Source: Ramlibacter agri | GTDB lineage: Bacteria > Pseudomonadota > Gammaproteobacteria > Burkholderiales > Burkholderiaceae_C | Length of the DNA stretch: 64,000 nt | Direction: 5' to 3' | NCBI RefSeq assembly: GCF_012927085.1 | Contig: NZ_JABBFX010000003.1 | Span: 124,001-188,000, forward strand | Part shown: in pieces, positions 33,583-42,193 of the stretch | How positions within the stretch are numbered: the first letter of the stretch is position 1 | How the letters are laid out: each line of letters begins with the position of its first letter | Position numbers and translations under genes: made by a program | Notes under the pieces: generated by a model | Database searches by the model: none | What the model saw: only the letters and a program-made list of their open reading frames with translations | Told to the model about the DNA's origin: nothing

Positions 33583-33605
33583 GGTGCGCAGCGAAGCTGC
33601 GCACC
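33583..33605 (+). repeat. REP-like palindrome, copy 1
   Basis: GGTGCGCAGC, loop GAA, GCTGCGCACC: a perfect 10-bp inverted repeat, flanked by GCGC on the left and CCTACA on the right. The same core with the same flanks occurs twice at 44354-44418. It lies between the starts-away end of the MFS gene and the end of the MarR gene, outside coding DNA. Confidence 0.8.
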
Positions 33606-34130
33606 CTACAAGGACTCGTCGCTGGCGCGCGCGCGCGCGCGGCCGCGGTCGGCGCTGACGTCGAGGAAGATCGAGCGGTTCACCGTGTCCGCATGTTGCG
33701 TGAGGACCGTGAGGATTTCGTCCAGCGCGTCCAGCTGCTTGGCGTCCAGCACCGACACCACCTGCCGGTTCACTTCCGCGATCAGCGGAAACAGCTCGCG
33801 GTGCAGCTCCAGCCCCTTGGGCGTGGCCGCGATCACGGCGAAGCGGCGGTCGCCGTCCTGCACTTCGCGGCGCACCAGCTGCTTCTTCAGCAGCGCGGCG
33901 ACCACCCGCGATGAGCGTGCGACGTCCAGGTGCGCCACCTCGCCCAGGCGCGAGGGCGAGATGGAGCCGGCTTCGACGACCAGGGTCAGCAGCCGGAACT
34001 CGCGCCGCGTCACGCCATAGCGTCCTTCACACAGCCGGATGACGGGCGCGCCCGCCAGCGCCAACAGTCGCAACAAACGGTAATTGAGCAGGTCGTCCGG
34101 CGCCTGGGGATCACGCAGCGCAACACTCAT
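33606..34130 (-). CDS. MarR family transcriptional regulator
   Basis: A 174-residue winged-helix protein. The N-terminal dimer helix is DLLNYRLLRLLALAGAPVIRL. The DNA-binding part is LGEVAHLDVARSSRVVAALLKKQLV, and the wing is REVQDGDRRFAVIAATPKG. The C-terminal tail is a short Arg/Ala run. It is divergent from a LivK-like binding protein gene with 109 bases between. The dyad TTCAT-TAG-ATGAA in that gap is a reasonable site for it, suggesting control of the binding protein and itself by an aromatic or amino-acid-like ligand. Confidence 0.88.
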   Translation of the reverse strand: MSVALRDPQAPDDLLNYRLLRLLALAGAPVIRLCEGRYGVTRREFRLLTLVVEAGSISPSRLGEVAHLDVARSSRVVAALLKKQLVRREVQDGDRRFAVIAATPKGLELHRELFPLIAEVNRQVVSVLDAKQLDALDEILTVLTQHADTVNRSIFLDVSADRGRARARASDESL

Positions 34131-34147
34131 TCGACGTTTTTCGTGGA

Positions 34148-34160
34148 TTCATTAGATGAA
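34148..34160. promoter_or_regulatory. palindrome between divergent MarR and LivK-like genes
   Basis: TTCAT, spacer TAG, ATGAA: a perfect 5-bp dyad, 18 bases from the MarR start. Position and symmetry suggest a site of the MarR protein, but the arms are short for a sure call. Confidence 0.4.
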
Positions 34161-34193
34161 CTATCAACCCGGCCGGGAAGATTCCCCGCAAGG

Positions 34194-34217
34194 CGCGCCC
34201 CCGGCGAGGGGGCGCGC
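34194..34217 (+). other. strong leader hairpin before the LivK-like gene
   Basis: GCGCGCCCC (34194-34202) pairs with GGGGCGCGC (34209-34217) around a 6-base loop. It ends 11 bases before the GGGAG ribosome site. TTTT follows four bases after the stem. It could act as an attenuator or protect the message from decay; no leader peptide or ligand domain is visible. Confidence 0.4.
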
Positions 34218-34239
34218 GTGCATTTTGCGGGAGACAGCC

Positions 34240-35355
34240 GTGTTGGTACGAAGTTTTACTCTGGGTGTGGCGCTGCTGGCGTCCGCGCTCGCGCATGCCG
34301 AGATCGTGATCGGCCAGGTGTCGCCCACCAAGGGGCCGCTGGCGGTCACCGCCGTCGGCAACTACGAAGGGGCGCTGGCCTATTTCGAAACGGTCAATGC
34401 CCAGGGCGGAATCAACGGGCAGAAGATCCGGTTCGTGCACGAGGACGACCAGTACAAGCCCGAGGAAACCGTGCGCCTGGTCGAAGTGATCGCCGAGCGC
34501 GACAAGCCGCTGGCCTTCGTCAACCTGTTCGGTTCCGCAAACGTACTGGCGCTGCAATCCAGCAAGGTGCTCGAGCGCTTCAAGATCCCGGCGATCGGCG
34601 CCACGCCCGGCGCCGAGGGCATGCGCACGCCGGGCAGCCCGTGGATCTTCCACGTGCACGCGGGCGACCGCGCGCAGATCCGGCACATCCTGCAACACCT
34701 GACCACGATGGGCATCACGCGCATCGCCACGGCCTACCAGGACAACCCGATGGGCAAGAGCGGGCTGGCCCACTTCGACGAAGCGGTCGGCGAACTGAAG
34801 GTCGACGTCGCAGGCCGCGTGGCGGTGCCGCCGGTGGGCGAGCAGCTGGCCGCGACGGCGAAGAAGCTGCAAGCCACCGGTGCGCAGGCCTACGTGATGA
34901 TCCTGGTCCGCAACAGCGGCGCCGCGCTGGTGCGCGACGTGCGCGCGGGCGGCGACCGCACGCCTATGTACGCGATGTCCTATGTTCCGGCCGAAGCCAT
35001 CCTCGAAAAGGCGCCGCTGGAGTCGGCGGTGGGCGTGGGGCTGGCGCAGGTGATGCCCAGCGCCTTCGCGGAAAAGTCCTCGCTGACGCGCGACTTCCAC
35101 GCGGCCATGCGCAAGTACGTGCCGAAGTCCGAACCTTCGAACCCGCACCTGACGGGTTACGTCGCGGCCCGCGTGGCCGTCGAGGCGATCCGCAAGGCCG
35201 GTCCCGCGCCGACGCCGGAGAAGGTGGCCGCGGCGATGCGCCAGCTGAAAATCGACCTGGGCGGCCTGCCGGAAGATTTCACGAACGGCGGCAACGTGGG
35301 CACGCAGTGGGTGGACATCGGCGTGGTCGACCGGCGCGGCCAGTTGCTGCAGTGA
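34240..35355 (+). CDS. branched-chain amino acid-type (LivK-like) substrate-binding protein
   Basis: A 371-residue periplasmic protein. The GTG at 34240 is preferred: GGGAG lies seven bases upstream and it yields the signal peptide MLVRSFTLGVALLASALAHA. The fold is type I periplasmic binding: IVIGQVSPTKGPLAVTAVGN, the VNAQGGINGQKIRFVHEDD strand and PAIGATPGAEGM hinge region. Relatives bind amino acids, amides or aromatic acids. No LivHMGF permease or ATPase genes are present, so it must use a transporter encoded elsewhere or serve as a sensor. A Bug-family binding protein gene follows after 24 bases. Confidence 0.88.
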   Translation: MLVRSFTLGVALLASALAHAEIVIGQVSPTKGPLAVTAVGNYEGALAYFETVNAQGGINGQKIRFVHEDDQYKPEETVRLVEVIAERDKPLAFVNLFGSANVLALQSSKVLERFKIPAIGATPGAEGMRTPGSPWIFHVHAGDRAQIRHILQHLTTMGITRIATAYQDNPMGKSGLAHFDEAVGELKVDVAGRVAVPPVGEQLAATAKKLQATGAQAYVMILVRNSGAALVRDVRAGGDRTPMYAMSYVPAEAILEKAPLESAVGVGLAQVMPSAFAEKSSLTRDFHAAMRKYVPKSEPSNPHLTGYVAARVAVEAIRKAGPAPTPEKVAAAMRQLKIDLGGLPEDFTNGGNVGTQWVDIGVVDRRGQLLQ

Positions 35356-35379
35356 AGTGAACAGGCAGGAAAACAGGAC

Positions 35380-36354
35380 ATGAACATCGTTGCAAACTTG
35401 CGCGCCGCCGGCGCGATCGCCCTGCTGGCCACCGCGGCCGGCGCCGCGCAGGCCCAGGCCTGGCCGGCCGGGCCGGTGCGCCTGCTGGTCGGCTCGCCGC
35501 CCGGCGCGCCTTCGGACATCACGGCGCGCCTGTTCGCCGACCAACTGGGCAAGCTGGTGAAGCACCCGGTGGTGGTGGAAAACCGCCCCGGCGCCGGCAA
35601 CAGCCTGGCCGCCATGGCCGCAGCCAATGCGCAGGCCGATGGCAGCACGCTGGTGCTGAGCCCGGACACCGTGCTGACGGTCAATCCGCACGTGTACAAG
35701 TCGGGCAACTTCGACCCGCGACGCGACCTGGCCAACGTCACCATCCTCGCGAGCTTCTCGCAGATGCTCGTGTGCCATCCCTCCGTGGGCGTGAAGTCGG
35801 TCGCCGAACTGGTGGCCAAGGCCAAGGCCGGACGCGTGACCTACGCATCGGGCGGCCCGGGCGTGCCGGGCCACCTGGCCACCGAGATGTTCCTGGACGC
35901 GGCGCATGTCCGCATGGACCACATCCCCTACCGCGGCCCCGCGCCGGCGACGCAGGCCGTGCTGGCCGGCGAGGTGGACTGCGGTTTCCTGGCGACGCCC
36001 ACCGTGCTGCCGCAGGTCAAGGCCGGCAAGCTGGTCGCGCTGGCCGTGTCCTCGCAGACGCCTTCGCCGCTGGCGCCCGATGTGCCGACGCTCGCGACGG
36101 CGCTGCGCCAGCCCGGCCTGGACGTGAGCTTCCGGCTGGTGCTGCAGGCGCCCAAGGCGACGCCGCCGGCCGTGCTCGCCGAGATCGAGAAGCGGTCGCG
36201 CGAGGCCATGCAGTCGCCCGAGCTGCGCGCGAAGCTGCCGGGCCACGACCTCACGGCGGTCGGCAGCAGCAGCGCCGACGCCCGCCAGGTCATGGACGCC
36301 GAGATGGTCCGCTGGGAGCCGCTGGTGAAGCGGCTGGGCCTGAAGGCCGACTGA
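35380..36354 (+). CDS. Bug/TctC family tripartite tricarboxylate transporter binding protein
   Basis: A 324-residue periplasmic protein with a signal peptide of about 26 residues (ending AQAQA). Family motifs: VRLLVGSPPGAPSDITARL, VVVENRPGAGNSLA, HIPYRGPAPATQAVLAGEVD and MVRWEPLVKRLGLKAD at the C-terminus. Bug proteins bind carboxylates, often with a few water molecules, and feed the TctAB permease, though most Bug genes are orphans. No tctAB is found here. It forms a pair with the LivK-like gene, suggesting both are induced for the same nutrient. Confidence 0.9.
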   Translation: MNIVANLRAAGAIALLATAAGAAQAQAWPAGPVRLLVGSPPGAPSDITARLFADQLGKLVKHPVVVENRPGAGNSLAAMAAANAQADGSTLVLSPDTVLTVNPHVYKSGNFDPRRDLANVTILASFSQMLVCHPSVGVKSVAELVAKAKAGRVTYASGGPGVPGHLATEMFLDAAHVRMDHIPYRGPAPATQAVLAGEVDCGFLATPTVLPQVKAGKLVALAVSSQTPSPLAPDVPTLATALRQPGLDVSFRLVLQAPKATPPAVLAEIEKRSREAMQSPELRAKLPGHDLTAVGSSSADARQVMDAEMVRWEPLVKRLGLKAD

Positions 36355-36355
36355 G

Positions 36356-36727
36356 CTACTTCGTCGGCGCCTTCTTGCGCGAATTGCGCGCGGCCTCCAC
36401 GGCCGCGGCCTGCTCGGCGTGCTTCTCCGCGCGCGAACGGCGGGCCTTGGGCTTCTTGATGGCGTCGTGCGCATCCTTGGTGGCCTTGGGTTTTTCCTTG
36501 GCCTGCGCGTGATGCGTGCGCACCAGCTTGTCGACGGCGCTCTTCTTGGGCTCCAGCGCCTGCGCCTTGCGCTTTTCCCGCTCTTCCTTGAGGTGCTGGC
36601 GCTCTTCGGCGAGCGCCTTCTCGTCGGCGGACGGCTCCTGGCCGTCGCCACGGCTCATCATGGCGCGATGCAGCGCCTGGCCGTTCTCCGAGATCCGCTT
36701 GGTCAACGATGCTGTGCGAATGGGCAT
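36356..36727 (-). CDS. basic, lysine-rich protein of unknown function
   Basis: A 123-residue protein very rich in Lys, Glu, Ala and Arg (over half of the residues). The middle part (about 30-60, DEKALAEERQHLKEEREKRKAQ) is likely coiled coil. The C-terminus has KPKARRSRAEKHAEQ and ends in a KKAPTK tail like those of bacterial histone H1-type proteins. I do not recognise a domain. GAGGAA precedes the ATG at 36727 by seven bases. A nucleic-acid-binding role is inference from composition. Its stop is two bases from the stop of the convergent Bug gene. Confidence 0.72.
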   Translation of the reverse strand: MPIRTASLTKRISENGQALHRAMMSRGDGQEPSADEKALAEERQHLKEEREKRKAQALEPKKSAVDKLVRTHHAQAKEKPKATKDAHDAIKKPKARRSRAEKHAEQAAAVEAARNSRKKAPTK

Positions 36728-36810
36728 GGCTGCTTCCTCGTGGTGGGGCGGAACGCCACTGTAGGCCAATTCGGATACGCTCGGTAGCTCCCCCAACCGG
36801 AAGCTCAACG

Positions 36811-37476
36811 ATGCCGCTCGTCCTCTACGGCCACCCGTTCTCCTCGTACACGCAGAAGGTCCTGATCGCGCTGCACGAGAACGCGATCCCGTTCGAATTC
36901 CGCTGCCTCGAGCCGGACCAGCCGGAGCACATGGCGGACTGGATGAAGCGCTGGCCGCTGCGCAAGTTTCCCTTGCTGCTGGACGGCGGGCGCGAGGTCG
37001 TGGAGACCAGCATCATCATCGAGTACCTGCAGCTCGCGCATCCGGGCCCGGTGCGGCTGTTGCCGGCGGACCCGATGGCGGCGCTGGACGTGCGCTTCCT
37101 CGACCGCTTCTTCGACCTGCACGTGATGACCCCGATGCAGCACGCCGTCGGTGGCGCGCTGACCGGAGACGATGTGAAGTGCAAGGAGGCGCGTGCGCAC
37201 GCGGAGGAAAAGCTGCAGCTGGCCTATGAGTGGCTGGAAGCGAAGTTGCTGCCGGGCCGCCCGGCCTGGGCGGCGGGCCCGGATTTCACGCTGGCCGATT
37301 GCGCTGCAGCGCCGTCGCTGTTCTATGCGGACTGGACACACCGGATTCCGGAGACGATGCCGCTGCTACGTGCTTATCGCGCGCGCCTGCTGGCGCGGCC
37401 TTCGGTGGCGAAGGCGGTGGATGGCGGGCGGCCGTACCGGCACTACTTCCCGCTGGGCGCGCCGGACCGGGATTGA
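36811..37476 (+). CDS. glutathione S-transferase family protein
   Basis: A 221-residue cytosolic protein. The thioredoxin-like N-terminal domain (1-80) begins LVLYGHPFSSYTQKVLIAL; the Ser10-Ser11-Tyr12 stretch offers the catalytic hydroxyl, and the VVETSIIIEYL segment binds the glutamyl part of glutathione. The C-terminal helical domain ends in FTLADCAAAPSLFYADW with the N-capping box. It could conjugate glutathione to electrophiles or act in aromatic breakdown. It stands alone with the phytochrome gene converging from the right. Confidence 0.88.
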   Translation: MPLVLYGHPFSSYTQKVLIALHENAIPFEFRCLEPDQPEHMADWMKRWPLRKFPLLLDGGREVVETSIIIEYLQLAHPGPVRLLPADPMAALDVRFLDRFFDLHVMTPMQHAVGGALTGDDVKCKEARAHAEEKLQLAYEWLEAKLLPGRPAWAAGPDFTLADCAAAPSLFYADWTHRIPETMPLLRAYRARLLARPSVAKAVDGGRPYRHYFPLGAPDRD

Positions 37477-37485
37477 AGCGCGCCG

Positions 37486-39669
37486 CTAGGCGCGGGCCAG
37501 GCTTTCGGCCACGGGCAGCTGCAGTTCGAACCGCACGTGGCGGCCGTCGTGGCTATAGGCCAGCGTGCCGCCGTGCTCCTGCGCGATGCGCGAGGTGATG
37601 TAGAGCCCGAGACCGAGGCCGGTGCGGTTCACCAGCGAGGAGTCGCGCCGGCGCTTGAAGGCCGCGAACAGGTCCGCGGCGACCTCCGGCGGAATGGGCG
37701 GGGCGACGTTCGCGACGGCGATGTCCGCCTTCGCCTGCTGCGCTTGCAGCGTGACCTCGATGGCATGGCCCAGCTGCCCGTAGTGGCGGGCGTTGCTCAC
37801 CAGGTTGCCCACGGCCTGCGCGATGCGCACCGGATCGCCGCGCACGAACACGCCGTCCTGCAGCGCCAGGCGGATCTCCACCCCGGGGTGGCCGATGCGC
37901 GCTTCCTCCACCAGGTCCGCCACGAGCGCGCTCAGGTCCACGAGCCTGGCTTCGGCGGCGAGGGACTGGCCCGACTCGGCCCGGCTGAAATCCAGCACCT
38001 GGGACACCAGCCGCTGCATGCGGCCGGTCGTGGACGCGAGGCGCTCGCCGATCTTGGCCTCGACGTCCTTGGCCTTCAGCACGCCGGCCAGCATCGCCAT
38101 CGCGTGCAGCGGATCGCGCAGGTCGTGGCCCAGCACCGCCAGCAGGTTCTGGCGGGCGGACTCCATTTCGGCATGGCGCACCGCGGCGATGCGGCGCAGC
38201 TCGTGCTGCAGCTGCCGCACCAGCCGCACCGTCACGTCGAGCCACGGCACCGCCTTGTCGCGCACCGTCTCCTGCCATTCGGCGAAGGAGCCGCGCGGCG
38301 TCAGCCGTGGGCCGTTCGGACCTTCGGCGTACTGTTTCTCCGGCTTGCCCGCCCAGCGCACGGTGCTCACCTGCTCGCGCCGCAGCGCGATCACGCAGGC
38401 GTTCGTGGCCGCGTCATGGCAGATGGCCAGCGCGCCCACCCAGGGGCCGATGCGCGCGCGCAAGGGCTCGGGCCAGTCCGTCCGGCAATCGGTCAGGCGC
38501 ACGTCGTGGGACGCGGTGGCGAAATGGCCGGCGATGGCGCCGGCCTCGTCGGTCGTGACGCCGCCGGTCGCGATGACGCGGCTGTCCTGCGTGAGCACCA
38601 GGCCTTCGGCGCGCAGGATGGCCATCAGCGGCTGCTGGTGGCGGGCGAGCACGTCGAGGGGGTCGCCGCCGGCCACCAGCAGGTCGCCCGCCAGTTCGCC
38701 GATGGCCCGCGTGCCTTCGGTGATCCTGGCCGCGGTCTCCTGGCCCTCGATGGCCTGGACCCCGGATGCGACCAGCTGGGCCAGGACGTCGCAGGCCTGC
38801 CGCACCTCGTAGGGGACGCGCAGCGGCTGGCCGTGGTGGCAGGCGAGCAGGCCCCACAGCTTGCCCGCGACGACGATGGAAACGCTCATCGACGCGCGGA
38901 TGCCCATGTTGCGCAGGTATTCCACGTGGATCGGCGATACGCTGCGCAGCACCGAGAACGACAGGTCCACCGGCTGCGCATCGCGCTGGACGAGCGCAAC
39001 CGGGGTGTATTCGACGTCCGGGATGAGGCGCAGCGTGTTCAGCGTGTACAGGCGGCGCGCCTGCGCGGGGATGTCCGATGCCGGATAGCGCATGCCGAGG
39101 AAGGACTCGATGTGCGGCGCGCGATCCTCCGCCACCACGTCCCCGCTGTCGTCGTGCCGGAACACGTAGGCCATGACGCGGTCGAAGCCCGTCCAGCGCC
39201 GCACCTCCTGCACGGCCAGCCCCAGCAGCTGCTCGCGCGTGCGCGCGCGCTTGACGCGCTCGTAGGCGCGGCTATGCAGCGCGATGGACGATCCGGCCGC
39301 CACGCGCGGCTCGAACTCCACGAACTCGCGCCCGCCGTGGCTGTGGGCCACCATTTCCAGCACCGTGCCGTTCCAGGGCAGTTGCAGCGAGACCGGGATG
39401 TCCGGCGACAGCCGCAGGTCGGCCAGGAGTTCGAGGCAGCCGGCCAGCACGGGCGGCGCGAGGCCACAGGCTTCCAGCGGCAAGCCCGCGCCGGGCGTGG
39501 CGGCGAGGAGCAGGCCCAGGTTCGCGCTCCAGCAGTCGAGCCGCCCTTCGCGCAGCGCGAGCAGGCAGCCATGGGGCTGCACCGCGCCGGGGATGTGGAT
39601 CGGTTCGTTCGCGCAGTTGTCGAGGGTGACTTCGTTCAACAAGGTCGGTCCCGGGCCTGGTGGCCGCAA
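37486..39669 (-). CDS. bphP: bacteriophytochrome histidine kinase
   Basis: A 727-residue red/far-red photoreceptor. PAS domain: Cys19 in DNCANEPIHIPGAVQPHG is the biliverdin-binding residue. GAF domain: MRYPASDIPAQAR (Asp199) and His248 in SPIHVEYLRNMG. PHY domain: the tongue has RWAGKP and PRGSF, so photoconversion machinery is complete. Kinase: His515 in VLGHDLRDPLHAM, then an ATPase domain with QAVGNLVSNARHYG and RTGLGLGLYI. The start in frame is TTG 39669 with GGAGG close upstream; a second TTG 11 codons on is also possible. No heme oxygenase gene (biliverdin source) and no response regulator lie in the window. Confidence 0.93.
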   Translation of the reverse strand: MRPPGPGPTLLNEVTLDNCANEPIHIPGAVQPHGCLLALREGRLDCWSANLGLLLAATPGAGLPLEACGLAPPVLAGCLELLADLRLSPDIPVSLQLPWNGTVLEMVAHSHGGREFVEFEPRVAAGSSIALHSRAYERVKRARTREQLLGLAVQEVRRWTGFDRVMAYVFRHDDSGDVVAEDRAPHIESFLGMRYPASDIPAQARRLYTLNTLRLIPDVEYTPVALVQRDAQPVDLSFSVLRSVSPIHVEYLRNMGIRASMSVSIVVAGKLWGLLACHHGQPLRVPYEVRQACDVLAQLVASGVQAIEGQETAARITEGTRAIGELAGDLLVAGGDPLDVLARHQQPLMAILRAEGLVLTQDSRVIATGGVTTDEAGAIAGHFATASHDVRLTDCRTDWPEPLRARIGPWVGALAICHDAATNACVIALRREQVSTVRWAGKPEKQYAEGPNGPRLTPRGSFAEWQETVRDKAVPWLDVTVRLVRQLQHELRRIAAVRHAEMESARQNLLAVLGHDLRDPLHAMAMLAGVLKAKDVEAKIGERLASTTGRMQRLVSQVLDFSRAESGQSLAAEARLVDLSALVADLVEEARIGHPGVEIRLALQDGVFVRGDPVRIAQAVGNLVSNARHYGQLGHAIEVTLQAQQAKADIAVANVAPPIPPEVAADLFAAFKRRRDSSLVNRTGLGLGLYITSRIAQEHGGTLAYSHDGRHVRFELQLPVAESLARA

Positions 39670-39738
39670 GCCTCCATTCTGGAGGATCGGCCGGCCAGCC
39701 GGACCGGAACGCGCCGCGCCGGCGGCACCAGGCGTGAA

Positions 39739-40692
39739 TTAGTCGAACTGCAGCTTCGCCTGTTTCGCGATGTTGCGGTAAAGAAGCAGCTCGTTGCGGA
39801 TCTCCGCGCCCATCGTGGCGGGCGTGCCGCTGGTTTGCGGCGTCATGCCCATGTCCAGCAGCTTCCTCTGCACCGCGGGGTCATTGGCCGCTGCAACCAG
39901 TGCCTTGTTCAGCTTGTCCAGCACCGGCACGGGCAGGCCGGCGGGCGCGAGGTAGCCGGCCCAGGACTGCTGCACGAAGCCCTTCAGGCCGGCTTCGACC
40001 GCCGTCGGCGTGTTGGGGAAACGCAGGTCGCGCTTCTCGCCGGTGGTTGCCAGCAGCTTGACGCGGCCCGCATCGATCAGCGGCTTGGCCGCGCCGTCGA
40101 AGGCCAGGTCCACCATGCCGCCGGCCACGTCGTTCAGCGCCGCGCTGGTCGACTTGTAGGGGATGTGCACGAGGTAGGTGCCGCTGAGCGCCTTGAAATA
40201 TTCGCCGGCGAAGTTGGCGCCGCTGCCGATGCCCGCGCTGCCGTAGCTCAGCTTGCCCGGGTTCTTCTTCGCGTAGGCAATGAACTCGGGCAGCGTGTTG
40301 GCCGGGATGCCGGGGCGGGTGACGATCTGCAGGCTGTAATGCGCGGCGATCCCCACCGGCACCAGCGCCTTCAGGACGTCGAAGGGCAGCTTGGGCTCGA
40401 TGACCGGCAGGATGGCGTAGCTGGAGTTCGTGAACAGCAGCGTCGTGCCGTCGGCCGGCGACTTCATCACCGCGTCGATGCCGATGCGGCCGCCCGCGCC
40501 GGGGCGGTTGTCGATGATGAAGGTCTGGCCCAGCAACTGCGACATCTTGTCGCTGAAGATGCGCGCGGCCTGGTCGGTGGCGCCGCCCGCGGGGAAGGGG
40601 ACGACGACCTTGATCACGGCGGGTTGCGCCAGGGCCAGACCGCCGGCGGCGGCCAGGGCCAGCGCCAGGAAGGCGCGACAGTATTGCTTCAT
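39739..40692 (-). CDS. Bug/TctC family binding protein
   Basis: A 317-residue periplasmic protein with a signal peptide of 22 residues ending LALAQ. Motifs: IKVVVPFPAGGATDQAARI, FIIDNRPGAGGRIGIDAV, HIPYKSTSAALNDVAGGMVD and ATTGEKRDLRFPNTPT. It is the last gene of the operon that starts with the ornithine cyclodeaminase-like gene at 44231 and runs through the DapA-like and semialdehyde dehydrogenase genes. It probably captures the carboxylate that these enzymes degrade. The ATG at 40692 is chosen because it gives the signal peptide. Confidence 0.9.
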   Translation of the reverse strand: MKQYCRAFLALALAAAGGLALAQPAVIKVVVPFPAGGATDQAARIFSDKMSQLLGQTFIIDNRPGAGGRIGIDAVMKSPADGTTLLFTNSSYAILPVIEPKLPFDVLKALVPVGIAAHYSLQIVTRPGIPANTLPEFIAYAKKNPGKLSYGSAGIGSGANFAGEYFKALSGTYLVHIPYKSTSAALNDVAGGMVDLAFDGAAKPLIDAGRVKLLATTGEKRDLRFPNTPTAVEAGLKGFVQQSWAGYLAPAGLPVPVLDKLNKALVAAANDPAVQRKLLDMGMTPQTSGTPATMGAEIRNELLLYRNIAKQAKLQFD

Positions 40693-40717
40693 GCTTGTCT
40701 CCGTGTTCGATTGTTGC

Positions 40718-42193
40718 CTAGGCGAAAGCCGGCGCCAGGCCGTCCCAGCACAGGTACTTGGTTTCCAGGAATTCATCGATGCCGTAGTGCGAGCCTTCGC
40801 GGCCCAGGCCGCTTTGCTTGACCCCGCCGAAAGGCGCGACTTCGTTCGAGATCAGCCCGCAGTTGACGCCGACCATGCCCGACTCGATGTGCTCCGCGGT
40901 GCGCCAGATGCGCGCCGCGTCGCGGCTGAACAGGTAGGCGGCCAAGCCGAACTCGGTGTCGTTGGCCATCGCGATGACTTCGTCGTCGGTCTGGAAGCGC
41001 ACCAGCGGCAGCACGGGGCCGAAGGTTTCCTCGCGCGCGATCGCCATGTCGCCGCGCACGCCGGCCAGCACGGTGGGCTCGAAGAACGAGCCGCCCAGCG
41101 CATGGCGCTTGCCACCGGCCAGCACCTTGGCGCCACCGGCAATCGCATCACGCAGGTGTTCTTCCACCTTGGCGACCGCGCCACTGTCGATCAGCGGGCC
41201 GATCTGCACGCCGGCTTCCAGGCCGTTGCCCACCTTCATCTGCGCGGTGCGCCGGGCCAGGCGTTCGGCCAGCGCGTCGTGGATGCCGTCCTGCACCAGC
41301 ACGCGGTTGGCGGCGATGCAGGACTGGCCGGTGTTGCGGAACTTGGCGTTCAGCACGCCTTCGACGGCCAGCTCCAGGTCGGCGTCGTCGAACACGATGC
41401 AGGGCGCGTTGCCCCCGAGTTCCATCGAGCACTTCTTGATGGTCGCGGCCGACTGCTGCAGCAGCACGCGGCCGACTTCGGTGGAGCCCGTGAAGGTGAC
41501 CTTGCGCACCAGGCGATGGCCGGTGAGCGTGCCGCCGATCGCGCGCGTGTCGTTGCCGGTGACCACGTTGAACACGCCGGCCGGCACGCCGGCGCGCTGC
41601 GCGAGTTCGGCCAGCGCCAGCGCCGTCAGCGGCGTCTGGCTTGCCGGTTTCACCACCATGCTGCAGCCGGCGGCCAACGCCGGGCCGGCCTTGCGGGTGA
41701 TCATCGCCGCCGGGAAGTTCCACGGCGTGATGGCGGCGCAGACGCCAATGGGCTGCTTCAGCACGACGATGCGTGCGGTGTCGCGCGGCGCCGGAATGAC
41801 GTCGCCGCGCACGCGCTTGGCTTCTTCCGAGAACCACTGCAGGAAGGAAGCGGCGTAGTCGATCTCGCCCTTGGCTTCAGCCAGCGGCTTGCCTTCTTCC
41901 AGCGTGATGAGCGTGGCGAGGTCGTCCTTGTGCTGCACCATCATCTCGTACCAGCGGCGCAGGATTTCGGAGCGGTACCTGGCCGTGGTCTTGCGCCAGC
42001 CGAGAAAGGCTTGGTGCGCCACTTCGACGGCGTGCGCCGTCTCGGCTTCGCGCAAGCGCGGCAGCTCCGCCAGCACGCTGTCGTCGGCGGGGTTGCGCAG
42101 CGCGTACGTGCCGTGCGAGGTGGCGTGGATCCACTCGCCGCCGACGAAGGCGGCGGGGCGCAGCAGCGTGGGGTCCTTGAGCTGCTTCAGCAT
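40718..42193 (-). CDS. NAD(P)-dependent semialdehyde dehydrogenase (succinate-semialdehyde type)
   Basis: A 491-residue aldehyde dehydrogenase. The catalytic Cys is in NTGQSCIAANR and the general base Glu in CSMELGGNAP. The cofactor site has ITPWNFPAAMI and FTGSTEVGR. The C-terminal PFGGVKQSGLGREGSHYGIDEF matches GabD-type enzymes, which also accept 2-oxoglutarate semialdehyde and glutarate semialdehyde. The start overlaps the end of the DapA-like gene by seven bases. With that gene it suggests a pathway that removes a pyruvate-like unit or water and then oxidises a semialdehyde to a central metabolite. Confidence 0.9.
   Translation of the reverse strand: MLKQLKDPTLLRPAAFVGGEWIHATSHGTYALRNPADDSVLAELPRLREAETAHAVEVAHQAFLGWRKTTARYRSEILRRWYEMMVQHKDDLATLITLEEGKPLAEAKGEIDYAASFLQWFSEEAKRVRGDVIPAPRDTARIVVLKQPIGVCAAITPWNFPAAMITRKAGPALAAGCSMVVKPASQTPLTALALAELAQRAGVPAGVFNVVTGNDTRAIGGTLTGHRLVRKVTFTGSTEVGRVLLQQSAATIKKCSMELGGNAPCIVFDDADLELAVEGVLNAKFRNTGQSCIAANRVLVQDGIHDALAERLARRTAQMKVGNGLEAGVQIGPLIDSGAVAKVEEHLRDAIAGGAKVLAGGKRHALGGSFFEPTVLAGVRGDMAIAREETFGPVLPLVRFQTDDEVIAMANDTEFGLAAYLFSRDAARIWRTAEHIESGMVGVNCGLISNEVAPFGGVKQSGLGREGSHYGIDEFLETKYLCWDGLAPAFA

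Noticed and set aside
37537..40821. A 1094-codon open frame antisense to the phytochrome and Bug genes
   Set aside because: No domain, His/Arg/Gln-rich, explained by third-position GC in the real minus-strand genes.
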